From Acetobacteraceae bacterium (lineage in GTDB: Bacteria > Pseudomonadota > Alphaproteobacteria > Acetobacterales > Acetobacteraceae), in contig JARLIM010000019.1 of assembly GCA_031291725.1 (NCBI GenBank), forward strand, positions 62,001 through 126,000: a stretch of DNA of 64,000 nucleotides, read 5' to 3'. Made by a program: the position numbers and the translations under genes. Of this stretch, positions 7,162 to 15,541 are shown in pieces (the first letter of the stretch is position 1; each line of letters begins with the position of its first letter). The notes under the pieces are model-generated. The model worked only from the letters and a program-made list of their open reading frames with translations, had not been told where the DNA came from and did not search any database.

Positions 7162-8979
7162 TCAGGCCGCAGCCTGCAAATCATTCTGTTCGGCCTGCAA
7201 TGCCCACATCCGGGCATACACGCCACTCAAGGCGAGCAATTCGTGATGTGTGCCACGTTCGACAACCACGCCTTGATCCAGGACAAGAATTTGATCGGCA
7301 TCGACCACGGTTGAAAGGCGATGCGCAATGGTCAGTGTGGTTCGGTTGCGCGCTAGGCTGCGCAGAGCGGCCTGGATTTCCTGTTCGGTGGCGGTGTCGA
7401 GTGCGCTGGTGGCCTCATCGAGGATCAGGATGCGCGGATTTCTCAAAATCGTCCGGGCAATCGCCACACGCTGCTTCTCACCGCCCGACAACTTCAGGCC
7501 GCGCTCGCCAACACGGGTGTTGTAGCCCTCCGGGAGGCGCAGCACGAAATCATGCACCTGAGCGAGGCGGGCGGCTTCCTCAACCTCGGCATCGGTCGCG
7601 TCGGGGCGGCCATAGGCGATGTTGTAGCGGATGGTGTCGTTGAACAGCACGGTGTCCTGCGGCACCACGCCGATGGAGGCGCGCAGCGAGGCTTGGGTGA
7701 TGTCGCGCGCATCGCGCCCATCAATCCGCACCGCACCCGAATTCACGTCGTAGAAGCGGAACAGAAGCCGCGAGATCGTGCTCTTGCCCGCCCCGGTGGG
7801 TCCAACGATGGCCACCGTCTGACCGGGCTGTACGGTAAAAGACAAGCCATGCAGGATGGTGCGGTCTGGACGGTAGCCGAAGACGACGTTTTCGAACTCA
7901 ACTTCCGCCGCGTCATGCGTCACCGGCAGTGCCACGGCATCCGGGCGGTCGGTTATCTCGGCCTGGGTGCCGAGCAGGCGGAACATGTATTCCATGTCCA
8001 CCAGACCCTGTTTGATCTCGCGATAGACGAAGCCGATGAAATTCAGCGGCTGATAGAGCTGGATCAGATAGGTGTTGACGAGGACGAACTTGCCCACCGT
8101 CATGGTGCCGTCTTTCACGCCCTGGGCTGCCATCAGCATGACGATGGCCAGGCCCACCGCGATGATCGCCGCCTGACCCATGTTGAGCATGTTCAGCGTC
8201 ACCTGGCTTTTCACCGCGGCCCGCTGATAGCGGGCGAGCGAGGCGTCGTAGCGGGCGGCCTCGTGCGCCTCATTGCCGAAATACTTCACCGTCTCGTAGT
8301 TGAGCAGCGAGTCCAACGCCTTGGTGCGGGCATCGCTGTCGGTGTCGTTCATGATGCGGCGGAATTTCAGCCGCCAATTGGTGAAACCGGCGGTGAAGAA
8401 CAGATACAGCCCGACAGCGACGAAGGTGACGGCGGCGAAGCGCCAGTCGAACATCTTCCACAGGATCAGCGTGACGAGCACAACCTCGAACAGCGTCGGC
8501 AGGATGTTGAACACCGCCAGCCGCAGCACCTGCTCAATGCCCGCCGTGCCGCGCTCCAGGCTGCGCGACAACCCGCCGGTCTGGCGGTCGAGATGGAAGC
8601 GCAGGGAGAGACGGTGCATATGCCGGAAGCTCTGCATGCCTGCCTTGCGCACCACGCCCTGTTGCACCGAGGCGAAGATGGCGTCGCGCAATTCGCCAAA
8701 GGCTGAGCTGGCCACGCGCAACAGGCCATAACCGCCGATCAGTCCGATCGGGATGACAACCATCGCCGGTGCCTTGCCCAGCATGTCCACGGCTTGGGCA
8801 TAGACAATCGGAACGTAGACATTGGCGAGTTTGGCCAGCACCAGGCAGGCCGTGGCCAGCACCACGCGCACGCGCGCAGCGGTTTCCCCCTTCGGCCAAA
8901 GATAGGGCAGCAGGTCGCGGATGGTTTTCCAGGCCGGACGGTCGAGCGGGCTGGCGGCAGCGGGGGGAGAAGCTTTCAT
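7162..8979 (-). CDS. ABC transporter ATP-binding protein/permease, Atm1/HMT1 type
   Basis: 605-residue half-transporter: an N-terminal six-helix exporter domain, then a nucleotide-binding domain with Walker A GPTGAGKST (residues 393-401), signature LSGGEKQR and Walker B ILILDEATSAL. The pattern VKYFGNEAHEAARYD in the membrane domain is typical of the Atm1/HMT1 branch, which exports glutathione-linked sulfur compounds or heavy-metal conjugates across the inner membrane as a homodimer. No signal peptide or accessory secretion genes are nearby, so it is not a type I secretion ATPase. No clear ribosome binding site precedes the ATG at 8979. Confidence 0.9.
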   Translation of the reverse strand: MKASPPAAASPLDRPAWKTIRDLLPYLWPKGETAARVRVVLATACLVLAKLANVYVPIVYAQAVDMLGKAPAMVVIPIGLIGGYGLLRVASSAFGELRDAIFASVQQGVVRKAGMQSFRHMHRLSLRFHLDRQTGGLSRSLERGTAGIEQVLRLAVFNILPTLFEVVLVTLILWKMFDWRFAAVTFVAVGLYLFFTAGFTNWRLKFRRIMNDTDSDARTKALDSLLNYETVKYFGNEAHEAARYDASLARYQRAAVKSQVTLNMLNMGQAAIIAVGLAIVMLMAAQGVKDGTMTVGKFVLVNTYLIQLYQPLNFIGFVYREIKQGLVDMEYMFRLLGTQAEITDRPDAVALPVTHDAAEVEFENVVFGYRPDRTILHGLSFTVQPGQTVAIVGPTGAGKSTISRLLFRFYDVNSGAVRIDGRDARDITQASLRASIGVVPQDTVLFNDTIRYNIAYGRPDATDAEVEEAARLAQVHDFVLRLPEGYNTRVGERGLKLSGGEKQRVAIARTILRNPRILILDEATSALDTATEQEIQAALRSLARNRTTLTIAHRLSTVVDADQILVLDQGVVVERGTHHELLALSGVYARMWALQAEQNDLQAAA

Positions 8980-9082
8980 GTGCTGGATGTGGCACTGACC
9001 GAAGAGATTGCAAAGTCCGCCGTGCTGCCCAAGTGCATTGGTGGGTTGCAGCGATCATCTCTGCCCGACACCATGAGCGACC

Positions 9083-9877
9083 ATGTACCCAGCCCTGCAA
9101 CGCCATTTTGATCTCTGCAACAACGTTCAACTGCCTGCTGGGCGGCGGAAATTCCTCATCGGCGACCAACACGCAGGCTGGCTTGACCCGAGAATCGTGC
9201 CGCCCTTGCTGGCGTGTTCCGGCGTGATGGACACGGGAGAGGCGGTGACGCTCTCCGCTGATCGCGCCGCGTTACTGCCCGAGATTGCCCAGGCGATCTC
9301 CGCGATGGGTTTTTATCGGCACAGGCACGAGGCGTTCGATGTGCGGGCAGAACCGAATGGCCCGGTGCTGTCCACCATCGACCGTGGCGCATTGCCGGCC
9401 TTTGGGATCGCAGCGGTGGGGGTTCATCTGAACGGGCTGGTGCGCCGGGCGGATGGTCTGCATCTGTGGGTGGCGCGGCGGGCGGCGAACAAGGCGCTCG
9501 ATCCCGGCAAACTCGACCACATCGTCGCCGGTGGCGTCTCCGCCGGGATGACGGCGATGGAGACCCTGATCAAGGAAGCGGGTGAAGAAGCCGCCATTGC
9601 GCCGGATCTGGCCGCCCGCGCCGCATTGCGCGCCAAGATCAGCTATACGATGCAGCGCCCGGAAGGGCTGCGGCGGGACGTGCTGTTCTGCTACGATCTG
9701 GAACTGCCGGAAGATTTTGTCCCGCGCGCCGAGGATGGCGAGGTGGAGAGTTTCGAACTCTGGCCAATCCGCCGTGCGCTGGATGTGGTCGTGGCGGGGG
9801 AGGCGTTCAAATTCAATGTCAATCTGGTGCTGATCGACCTATTCGCCCGCCTTGGCCTGACGCCCGACGCTCATTGA
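9083..9877 (+). CDS. Nudix hydrolase with N-terminal DUF4743 domain
   Basis: 264 residues. The N-terminal part (FDLCNNVQLPAGRRKFLIGDQHAGWL) matches the DUF4743 region found in front of Nudix domains resembling plant/fungal thiamine-pyrophosphokinase-like proteins. The Nudix box is visible as GGVSAGMTAMETLIKEAGEEA (G-x5-E-x7-x-E-x2-E-E pattern; the usual RE is KE). Such enzymes cleave nucleoside diphosphate-linked or thiamine-diphosphate-like substrates. The substrate here is unknown. The ATG at 9083 lacks a Shine-Dalgarno, but the domain begins directly after it. The gene overlaps a small convergent gene by 39 bases. Confidence 0.87.
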   Translation: MYPALQRHFDLCNNVQLPAGRRKFLIGDQHAGWLDPRIVPPLLACSGVMDTGEAVTLSADRAALLPEIAQAISAMGFYRHRHEAFDVRAEPNGPVLSTIDRGALPAFGIAAVGVHLNGLVRRADGLHLWVARRAANKALDPGKLDHIVAGGVSAGMTAMETLIKEAGEEAAIAPDLAARAALRAKISYTMQRPEGLRRDVLFCYDLELPEDFVPRAEDGEVESFELWPIRRALDVVVAGEAFKFNVNLVLIDLFARLGLTPDAH

Positions 9878-10048
9878 CGCCGCCTCGCGCCGCATCGCCA
9901 CACCCCGGAACAACAGCAGCATATCTGTCTCCGTCACCCGGTCACTGGCCATCACGTCGCGGATCAACGGGTCGGCGAGCCACGCATCGAGGCTGGGCTC
10001 TGGGAAGCGGGCGCTATCGGTGCTCGAAAACATGGTTGGCAACTCCAT
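9839..10048 (-). CDS. Small hypothetical protein
   Basis: 69 residues from an ATG at 10048 with a good AGGAAGG 6 bases upstream (a GTG at 10051 is also in frame). The sequence contains LDAWLADPLIRDVMASDRV followed by a basic stretch FRGVAMRREA, which reads like a genuine small alpha-helical protein. No family recognised. Its 3' end overlaps the convergent Nudix gene by 39 bases, which lowers confidence. The strong ribosome binding site is the main argument for it. Confidence 0.55.
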   Translation of the reverse strand: MELPTMFSSTDSARFPEPSLDAWLADPLIRDVMASDRVTETDMLLLFRGVAMRREAASMSVGRQAKAGE

Positions 10049-10179
10049 CACTTGCCTTCCTGTAGAGCCCAGTTGGCATCACAGCATCGTCGCCGGGACG
10101 TTAAAGTGATGTAAACGAATTGACAAAATTCCGCCTTTATTTGGCCCGGATTGCTGTTTTGTTACGGTTTGCCCCGCAC

Positions 10180-10503
10180 CGTCATTGTGGCGAGCGGCGC
10201 CGCGCTCCGCCGGGATGCAGCCAAGCCCTGCGGTGGATTGCGGCCCTTCGAGCCGCAATGACGGAGGGAACAACTCCCATCACGACCACACACCACCACC
10301 CCGTCATTGTGGCGCGCAACGCCGCGCTCCGCCGCGATGCAGCCAAGCCCTGCGGTGGATTGCGGCCCTTCGTGCCGCAATGACGGAGGGAACACCCCCC
10401 CATCACGACCACACCAACCCGTCATTGTGGCGCGCAGCGCCGCAATCCACCGCGATGCAGCCAAGCCCCGCGATGGATGGCCACCCTTCGTGCCGCAATG
10501 ACG
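10180..10503. repeat. Three tandem 84-bp inverted-repeat elements
   Basis: Units at 10180-10263, 10302-10385 and 10420-10503 are each 84 bp, begin CGTCATTG and end CAATGACG. The 38- and 34-base spacers are also similar to each other (GGAGGGAACA... then CATCACGACC). Unit-to-unit distance is 122 then 118 bases. Units 1 and 2 are nearly identical; unit 3 differs mainly in the second half. The element ends match the 88-bp unit at 7064. Together with flanks this explains the 518-base stretch 10049-10566, where I see no convincing gene. It is not a CRISPR: units are long palindromes and the spacers are alike. Confidence 0.85.
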
Positions 10504-10566
10504 GAGGGAACACCCCCCATCACGACCGCACATCAGGCTCCAGCACCATAAATGTGCAGCGCCCTG

Positions 10567-11589
10567 TTAAACGGCGGACTCCTCGAATGCCTCAATGCCC
10601 TTGAGCAGCGATGCCCGGTCCAGGTCGCGCACGATGAACACCACGCGGCTCTGGCGCTTTTGTCCGTCGGGCCAGGATGGCAGCAATTCCGGCGGGTGGA
10701 AGAATTGCCGCACACCGTGGATCGCCACCGGGCGATCCTGGCCGTGCAGGTCCAGAATACCCTTCACCCGCAGCAATTGATCGCCGCGCGTGGAGGCCAG
10801 CATTTCCAGCCACGTGCCAAAGCCCTGCCAGTGCAGCGGCGTGTCGAAGACAAAGCTATGCGCTGTGATGTGCGCATCGTGGCGGTTCACATCGTGATGA
10901 TGGTGATGGTGATGGTGATGATCATGGTCATGGTCATGGTCATGGTCATCATCCTCATCCGCCATTCCCAACCACGCTGCCGGATTGCCGCGGTTGAGGC
11001 CGATATCGAGCATATCCGCTGCCGCCACCCGGCCCCGATCGGCCAGCACGATGCGGGCGGTGGGGTTCAGGCTGGCAAGGCGGGCAATCAACTCTGTCGG
11101 GTCGACCAGATCGGATTTGGTGATCAGCAACCGGTCGGCCGCGGCCACCTGATGGGCGGCTTCCACATGCTCGCTCAATTGTGTCAGACCGAACATGGCA
11201 TCCACCAACGTCACCACACCATCGAGCCGATAGCGCAGCACCACGGAGGGGATGGAGGTGAGGGTGCCGATAATCGGTGCGGGGTCGGCAAGACCGGTGG
11301 TCTCGATGATCACCCGCACGATTTCGCCCGACAACGCGCGCGGGGCGAGTTCGTCCAAAGCGCGGGAGAGGTCGCCGCGCACGGTGCAGCACAGGCAGCC
11401 GGCGGCGAGCAGAACCGTGTCGCCCTCCACCGCCTGCACCAGTTCATGATCCAGCCCGATCTCGCCGAACTCATTGACCAGCACCGCCGTGCGCGCGAAT
11501 TCCGGCAGGCGCAGCATGTGGTTCAGCAGCGTGGTCTTGCCGGTGCCCAGAAAGCCGGTGACGAGGGTGACGGGGACCAGATCGCTCAT
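10567..11589 (-). CDS. COG0523 G3E GTPase, putative zinc metallochaperone (CobW/ZigA/YjiA family)
   Basis: 340 residues. Walker A is GFLGTGKTT near the N-terminus, the family's metal-binding motif is present as CLCC (GCLCCTVRGDL), and the base-recognition motif is TKSD. Between the GTPase and CobW C-terminal domains is a long His/Asp tract (HDHDHDHDHHHHHHHHHD), typical of zinc-storing members. The gene overlaps hisI by ATGA, so the two are translationally coupled. A Zur-like repressor is encoded divergently. Family knowledge: COG0523 proteins next to Zur deliver zinc to client enzymes under zinc starvation. The adjacent HisI is a zinc enzyme and therefore a plausible client. Confidence 0.88.
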   Translation of the reverse strand: MSDLVPVTLVTGFLGTGKTTLLNHMLRLPEFARTAVLVNEFGEIGLDHELVQAVEGDTVLLAAGCLCCTVRGDLSRALDELAPRALSGEIVRVIIETTGLADPAPIIGTLTSIPSVVLRYRLDGVVTLVDAMFGLTQLSEHVEAAHQVAAADRLLITKSDLVDPTELIARLASLNPTARIVLADRGRVAAADMLDIGLNRGNPAAWLGMADEDDDHDHDHDHDHHHHHHHHHDVNRHDAHITAHSFVFDTPLHWQGFGTWLEMLASTRGDQLLRVKGILDLHGQDRPVAIHGVRQFFHPPELLPSWPDGQKRQSRVVFIVRDLDRASLLKGIEAFEESAV

Positions 11590-11987
11590 GCGTGCTTATG
11601 CTTGTGCTTGCCGTAGAGATCTTCCTGGCTGACTTCCACCTTCAGGATCTCTTCCAGCGCGCCGTCGCGCTGGGCGCGGTAGAAGCAGCTCTGCCGTCCG
11701 GTGTGACAGGCAACGCCGACCTGATCGACCATCAGCAACAGCGCGTCGCCATCGCAATCCAGCCGCATATCCACCAGCGTCTGCGTCTGCCCCGAGCTTT
11801 CGCCCTTGCGCCACAGTGCCTGCCGCGAGCGGCTGTAATAGGTCACGCGGCCGGTGGCCAAAGTCTCCTCGATCGATTCGCGCGACATCCAGGCCAGCAT
11901 CAGCACGTCTTTGGTGTCGTGCTGCTGGGCGATTGCCGGAATCAGGCCGCGGCTGTTGAAGCGCAGTTTTTCGAAGATGGTGGCCAT
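11586..11987 (-). CDS. hisI: Phosphoribosyl-AMP cyclohydrolase
   Basis: 133 residues starting MATIFEKLRFNSRGLIPAIA. The active-site stretch DCDGDALLL and GVACHTGRQSCF carry the three Cys zinc ligands known for the family. The enzyme opens the purine ring of phosphoribosyl-AMP in step 3 of histidine synthesis. It lacks a fused HisE domain. The C-terminus ends KHKHKHA, an unusual His/Lys tail. GGAG precedes the ATG at 11987; a longer frame reaching 12404 is not supported. It is in an operon with a COG0523 GTPase and divergent from a Zur-like gene, so it may be the zinc-starvation copy of hisI rather than the main one. Confidence 0.92.
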   Translation of the reverse strand: MATIFEKLRFNSRGLIPAIAQQHDTKDVLMLAWMSRESIEETLATGRVTYYSRSRQALWRKGESSGQTQTLVDMRLDCDGDALLLMVDQVGVACHTGRQSCFYRAQRDGALEEILKVEVSQEDLYGKHKHKHA

Positions 11988-12020
11988 GATGTTTGGCTCC
12001 TTTTGTCGTATACTCATACC

Positions 12021-12500
12021 ATGCCCGACGGATTCTCTCTCCCCACGCGCCAATTGCTCGACCTCGCCGCAGCCCGCTGCGCCAAGAATGGGGCGAAGCT
12101 GACCGAGTTGCGGCGCGATGTGCTGGGCTTGATCCTTGAGTCCCCATCTCCGTCGGGTGCCTATGACCTGCTGGAAAAGCTGCGCGGCGTGCGCGGCCCA
12201 TCGGCACCGCCGACGGTCTACAGGGCGTTGGAATTTCTTGTCGAGCAGGGATTTATCCATCGTGTTGAACGCCTGGCCGCTTTTGTCGGCTGCATCGGCG
12301 ATGGGGTGCATGGAGCGGAACATGCCCATACACATGCGGCGCAGTTTCTCATCTGCAAGCAATGCAAGCGGGTGACGGAGCTGGAAGATCACGCGATCAG
12401 CCATGCATTGGCCGATGCGGCCGCCCGTGTCGGCTTCCGGTTGGAGCGCAGCACGATTGAGGCCGAAGGGCTGTGTGGCGATTGCGCAGCGGCGGGCTGA
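12021..12500 (+). CDS. zur: Fur-family transcriptional repressor, Zur-like
   Basis: 159 residues with a winged-helix domain (LTELRRDVLGLILESPSPSGAYDLLEKLR, PPTVYRALEFLVEQGFIHRVE) and a dimerisation/metal domain containing FLICKQCKRVTEL and the C-terminal GLCGDC, which form the structural Cys4 zinc site. The regulatory-site residues include HAHTHAAQF. The pattern fits Zur better than Fur, and so do the neighbours (COG0523 GTPase, HisI). Only 33 bases separate its ATG from that of hisI, so one operator could control both directions. I could not identify a clear Zur box there. No ribosome binding site is evident. Confidence 0.82.
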   Translation: MPDGFSLPTRQLLDLAAARCAKNGAKLTELRRDVLGLILESPSPSGAYDLLEKLRGVRGPSAPPTVYRALEFLVEQGFIHRVERLAAFVGCIGDGVHGAEHAHTHAAQFLICKQCKRVTELEDHAISHALADAAARVGFRLERSTIEAEGLCGDCAAAG

Positions 12501-12549
12501 TCTGCATTCAACGCTTGGCGCGCGCGGCTTGTCGTGCTACCGGGGCAGA

Positions 12550-13110
12550 ATGCAAAAATTCTCACGAATTGTTTCTGCTGTAACAATCCTGGTTCTGCTG
12601 GTCCTCAGCGCACCGATGGCGCGGGCTGACGAAGGGGTGTGCGGATCGATGCTGATGCCAGCCGCTCAGCTTAAAACGGTCTCGCGCGGCTTTTCCAGGT
12701 ATCATTCGGGTGTCGATCTCACCGCACCCTATGGCTCGCCGGTGCGTGCGGCGGCGGCGGGGACGGTGATTTTCACCGGCGTCTATTTCGGCTACGGCAA
12801 CATGATCGATCTGCGCCATGCCGACGGCACGGTGACGCGTTATGCCCATTTGTCGAAATTCGCCCGTGGCCTGCGGGTCGGCACGGAGGTGACGATGGGG
12901 CAGGAGATCGGCAATATCGGCACATCCGGCCACGCCCATGGGGCGCATCTGCATTTTGAGGTGCGGGTGAACGGCCATGCGATCGATCCGGAGCCCTATC
13001 TGGCGATCAGCGCTTGCCCGACCGGCGGTGACAATGCCCTTGAAGTTGCCCGCGCGCCGGAGCCGCGTCTGCCGGTGCAGCCGAACCAGCCTTCGCCGGG
13101 CGCGCATTAA
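12550..13110 (+). CDS. M23 (LytM-type) peptidoglycan endopeptidase
   Basis: 186 residues with a Sec signal peptide (hydrophobic VTILVLLVLSAPMARA, cleavage near ARA). The M23 core is visible: HSGVD supplies the first zinc His and Asp, and HAHGAHLHFEV supplies the remaining His residues. The active-site His pair is intact, so it is likely an active periplasmic peptidoglycan hydrolase rather than a degenerate LytM activator. A Pro-rich tail (PEPRLPVQPNQPSPG) follows. It ends 6 bases from the convergent 5'-nucleotidase gene. Confidence 0.88.
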   Translation: MQKFSRIVSAVTILVLLVLSAPMARADEGVCGSMLMPAAQLKTVSRGFSRYHSGVDLTAPYGSPVRAAAAGTVIFTGVYFGYGNMIDLRHADGTVTRYAHLSKFARGLRVGTEVTMGQEIGNIGTSGHAHGAHLHFEVRVNGHAIDPEPYLAISACPTGGDNALEVARAPEPRLPVQPNQPSPGAH

Positions 13111-13116
13111 CGGGTC

Positions 13117-14706
13117 TTATTCAGTGGTGATTCGCCCCTCAACCTGCGGGGCGATGCGGCCAAGACGGGCGATGGCCTGTTGCACGATCTCGTCCACGCC
13201 CGGCCCGGTGTCATAGGCGTTGCGACCGTGGTCGCGCAGCATTGTGTAGCCATCGCCGCCGGTGCGGATGAAATTGTTGGTCACAACCGTATAGACCCGC
13301 ATCGGATCAAGCGGGGCATAGCCGCCATCGTGCTGACGGATGTCAACGCGTCCGAGGCGCTGATCTTTCGGCGCCTGTGGCGACCACACGAAGCGCATCC
13401 CGCCGATCTGCGGAAACGCCCCCGATCCGGCGCGCGCCACACCATTGGCCAGGGTTTGCCGCAGATCGTCCCCACTCACCTGCACGGTGGCGGTGGTGTT
13501 GCCATAGGGCAGGGCGGTCAGCACGTCGCCCAGGGTGATCTTCCCCGCAGGCAGGCCGGTGCGCATGCCGCCGCCATTGAACAGCGCCACATCGGCCGAT
13601 GGCGTGGCGGCAAGCAGGGCGTCGGCGATGAAATTGCCGAAGCTGCATTCGGCCACCCGGCAGGATGTCACATCAATCGCCGCCGGGGCCGTGCCCACCA
13701 CACGGCGACGGATGCTGTCGAGTTGGGCGGCATAATGGCCGATAATCGCCGCCACCCCCGGCTCCTCCGGCAGATCGGGGCCGACATGGCGCACATCGCC
13801 GCCGACAGCCAGAAGGCGGCCCTGAGCGTCGATGTCGAGGTCGAGGCGGCCGAAATAGCGCGCATAACACGCCGCCTGCACCACAATGGCCGAGCCCGCC
13901 GGGCCGGTGATCATCTCATGCGCCGGACCCGCCGCCCCGGCTTCGCTGTCAGAGAGCAGCGTGTGCGAATGGCCGCCGATAAAGGCGTCCACACCCGGTA
14001 TATGCCCGGCCAGCAGCCGATCCTGCTCCACCCCCAGATGCGACAATGCAATCACCAGCTGCGCCCCCTGCGCCCGCAACTGCGCCGCCTGGGCGGCCAG
14101 CGCCGCACCGGGATCGGTGAAGCGGATAAGCGGGCCGGGGGAGGAGGTGGTGGCGGTCTGCAATGTCGTCGCCCCCACCACGCCGATCTTCAGCCCGGCA
14201 CGGGTGAACAGCACCGAGGGGCGCAGCAATCCCGCCAGCGATGGCTCAGCCGAGGCGTCGATATTGGCCGACAGCACCGGGAATGTCGCGCCGCGCACGA
14301 AGCGGGCCAGCGTGTCGGGGCCGTTGTCGAATTCATGATTGCCCACCGTCATCGCCTCGGTGCCGAAGGCGTGGGCGACGGCCAGTTCCACCTCGCCCTT
14401 CCAGGCGGTGTAATACAGGCTGCCCTGGAACTGATCGCCCGCATCGAGCTGCAACACGTCGCGCCCGGCCGCGCGGGCGGCGTCGCGGTCGGTGAACAGC
14501 GCGGTCGCCAACCGGGCGGTGCCGCCGAGGCAATCCGGGCGGCTGCCCGCCTTGCAGGTCAATGAACGTGCATCGACCGCTTCGTGGCGGGAATGAATGT
14601 CATTGACATGCAGGATGGTCAGCCGATGTGCCACCTCACCCCGCGCCATGCGTGCCATCGGCAGGGTGGCCAGGGCGGCCAGCAGGGTGCGGCGGGTGAT
14701 TTGCAT
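13117..14706 (-). CDS. 5'-nucleotidase/2',3'-cyclic phosphodiesterase family metallophosphoesterase
   Basis: 529 residues with a twin-arginine-type leader (MQITRRTLLAALATLPMARM). The calcineurin-like domain motifs are present in order: VNDIHSRHE, DAGDQFQGS, GNHEFDNG, HLGVEQD and GGHSHT, which bind two metal ions. The C-terminal 5'-nucleotidase domain has FNGGGMRTGLPAG and the substrate-stacking region NNFIRTGGDGY. It would hydrolyse nucleotides or UDP-sugars in the periplasm for phosphate or nucleoside scavenging. The ATG at 14706 begins the leader directly, so the start is well supported. Confidence 0.92.
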   Translation of the reverse strand: MQITRRTLLAALATLPMARMARGEVAHRLTILHVNDIHSRHEAVDARSLTCKAGSRPDCLGGTARLATALFTDRDAARAAGRDVLQLDAGDQFQGSLYYTAWKGEVELAVAHAFGTEAMTVGNHEFDNGPDTLARFVRGATFPVLSANIDASAEPSLAGLLRPSVLFTRAGLKIGVVGATTLQTATTSSPGPLIRFTDPGAALAAQAAQLRAQGAQLVIALSHLGVEQDRLLAGHIPGVDAFIGGHSHTLLSDSEAGAAGPAHEMITGPAGSAIVVQAACYARYFGRLDLDIDAQGRLLAVGGDVRHVGPDLPEEPGVAAIIGHYAAQLDSIRRRVVGTAPAAIDVTSCRVAECSFGNFIADALLAATPSADVALFNGGGMRTGLPAGKITLGDVLTALPYGNTTATVQVSGDDLRQTLANGVARAGSGAFPQIGGMRFVWSPQAPKDQRLGRVDIRQHDGGYAPLDPMRVYTVVTNNFIRTGGDGYTMLRDHGRNAYDTGPGVDEIVQQAIARLGRIAPQVEGRITTE

Positions 14707-14852
14707 CTGTGCGATCTAACAGAGGTGCCAGTATTTGTCGCCAGCGATGCGTTTTGCGAAAAGCAATCCGGGCGGTAGGGCTTGCACTTCGCACCGCGCG
14801 GGACGATTTTCAGGCGAGAGGACCGCGTTGGTCCACATTGCAGGAACGTGAC

Positions 14853-15410
14853 ATGTTCATCGAAACCGAAGGCACACCCAACCCCGCAACGCTGAAGTTT
14901 CTGCCGGGTCGGGATGTGATGGGCCAAGGCACCGCCGATTTCGCCAGCCCCGATGCCGCCAAGCCCTCCATTCTGGCGCAGGCGCTGTTCGCGCTGCCCG
15001 GCGTGGCGCGGGTGTTCCTGGGCGGTGACTTTGTGACCGTCACCAAGAGCGACGCGGTGGAATGGTCGGTGCTGCGTCCGCAGGTGCTGGGCGCGATCAT
15101 GGAGCATTTCGTCGCCGGCCGTCCGGTGATCGAAGGTGAAGCTGCCGCGGCGGAAGAAGACGTCTCACCGGCCGATGCCGATGTGGTGGCGCAGATCAAG
15201 GAATTGCTCGACACCCGCGTGCGCCCGGCTGTGGCGTCTGACGGTGGCGACATCGTCTTTTACGGCTATCGCGATGGCGTGGTGCGCCTGCGCATGCAGG
15301 GTGCGTGCAGCGGTTGCCCGTCCTCGTCGGCCACTCTCAAGCACGGCATTGAAAACATGCTGCGCCATTATGTGCCGGAAGTGCAGCGCGTTGAGCAGGT
15401 TTTGGCTTAA
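14853..15410 (+). CDS. NifU-like Fe-S scaffold protein
   Basis: 185 residues. The N-terminal Nfu_N domain starts MFIETEGTPNPATLKFLPG, and the C-terminal NifU domain carries the cluster-binding motif CSGCPSS with the DGGDIVFYGY loop. This is the alphaproteobacterial/mitochondrial NFU1 architecture: a late-acting carrier that hands [4Fe-4S] clusters to targets such as lipoyl synthase. AGGA precedes the ATG at 14853. The stop codon TAA lies inside the left arm of a 76-bp inverted-repeat element, so the last codon or codons may have been altered by its insertion. Confidence 0.93.
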   Translation: MFIETEGTPNPATLKFLPGRDVMGQGTADFASPDAAKPSILAQALFALPGVARVFLGGDFVTVTKSDAVEWSVLRPQVLGAIMEHFVAGRPVIEGEAAAAEEDVSPADADVVAQIKELLDTRVRPAVASDGGDIVFYGYRDGVVRLRMQGACSGCPSSSATLKHGIENMLRHYVPEVQRVEQVLA

Positions 15411-15482
15411 CAGCCTGCTGAAAAACTCTTCGCGGAAAAGGGCCGCTGCACCGACCGACAGAGTTTTCCAGCAGCCTGTTAA
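15407..15482. repeat. 76-bp MITE-like inverted-repeat element overlapping a stop codon
   Basis: Two 22-base arms, 15407-15428 and 15461-15482, are inverted copies with 20 of 22 positions identical. Both ends are TTAA. The 32-base centre shows no coding sense. The arm sequence (CAGCCTGCTGAAAAACTC) resembles insertion-sequence ends, so it may be a non-autonomous mobile remnant. Its first TAA is the stop codon of the NifU-like gene. As RNA it would form a strong hairpin and may double as a terminator. Confidence 0.7.
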
Positions 15483-15541
15483 CGCTTTCGTTTCACCTTT
15501 TTCTCTGCTAGTCGTTTGGCAACAAACGAAAAGGAACTGCC

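Noticed and set aside
7162-8979. Type I secretion ATPase that could export the giant adhesin
   Set aside because: Its membrane-domain sequence is Atm1/HMT1-like, and no membrane fusion protein gene is adjacent.
10180-10503. Possible CRISPR array
   Set aside because: Units are 84-bp palindromes, spacers are similar to each other and only three copies exist; no cas genes.
10162-10533. 123-codon minus-strand frame across the tandem repeats
   Set aside because: Translation simply repeats CSLRHCGTKG-type units generated by the DNA repeat; no start signal.
11988-12020. Zur box in the hisI-zur gap
   Set aside because: Only 33 bases with a central GTATAC; no convincing match to the known alphaproteobacterial Zur consensus.
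12403-12549. N-terminal extension of the LytM peptidase
   Set aside because: The extended frame overlaps the end of the Zur gene; the signal peptide begins at the ATG at 12550.
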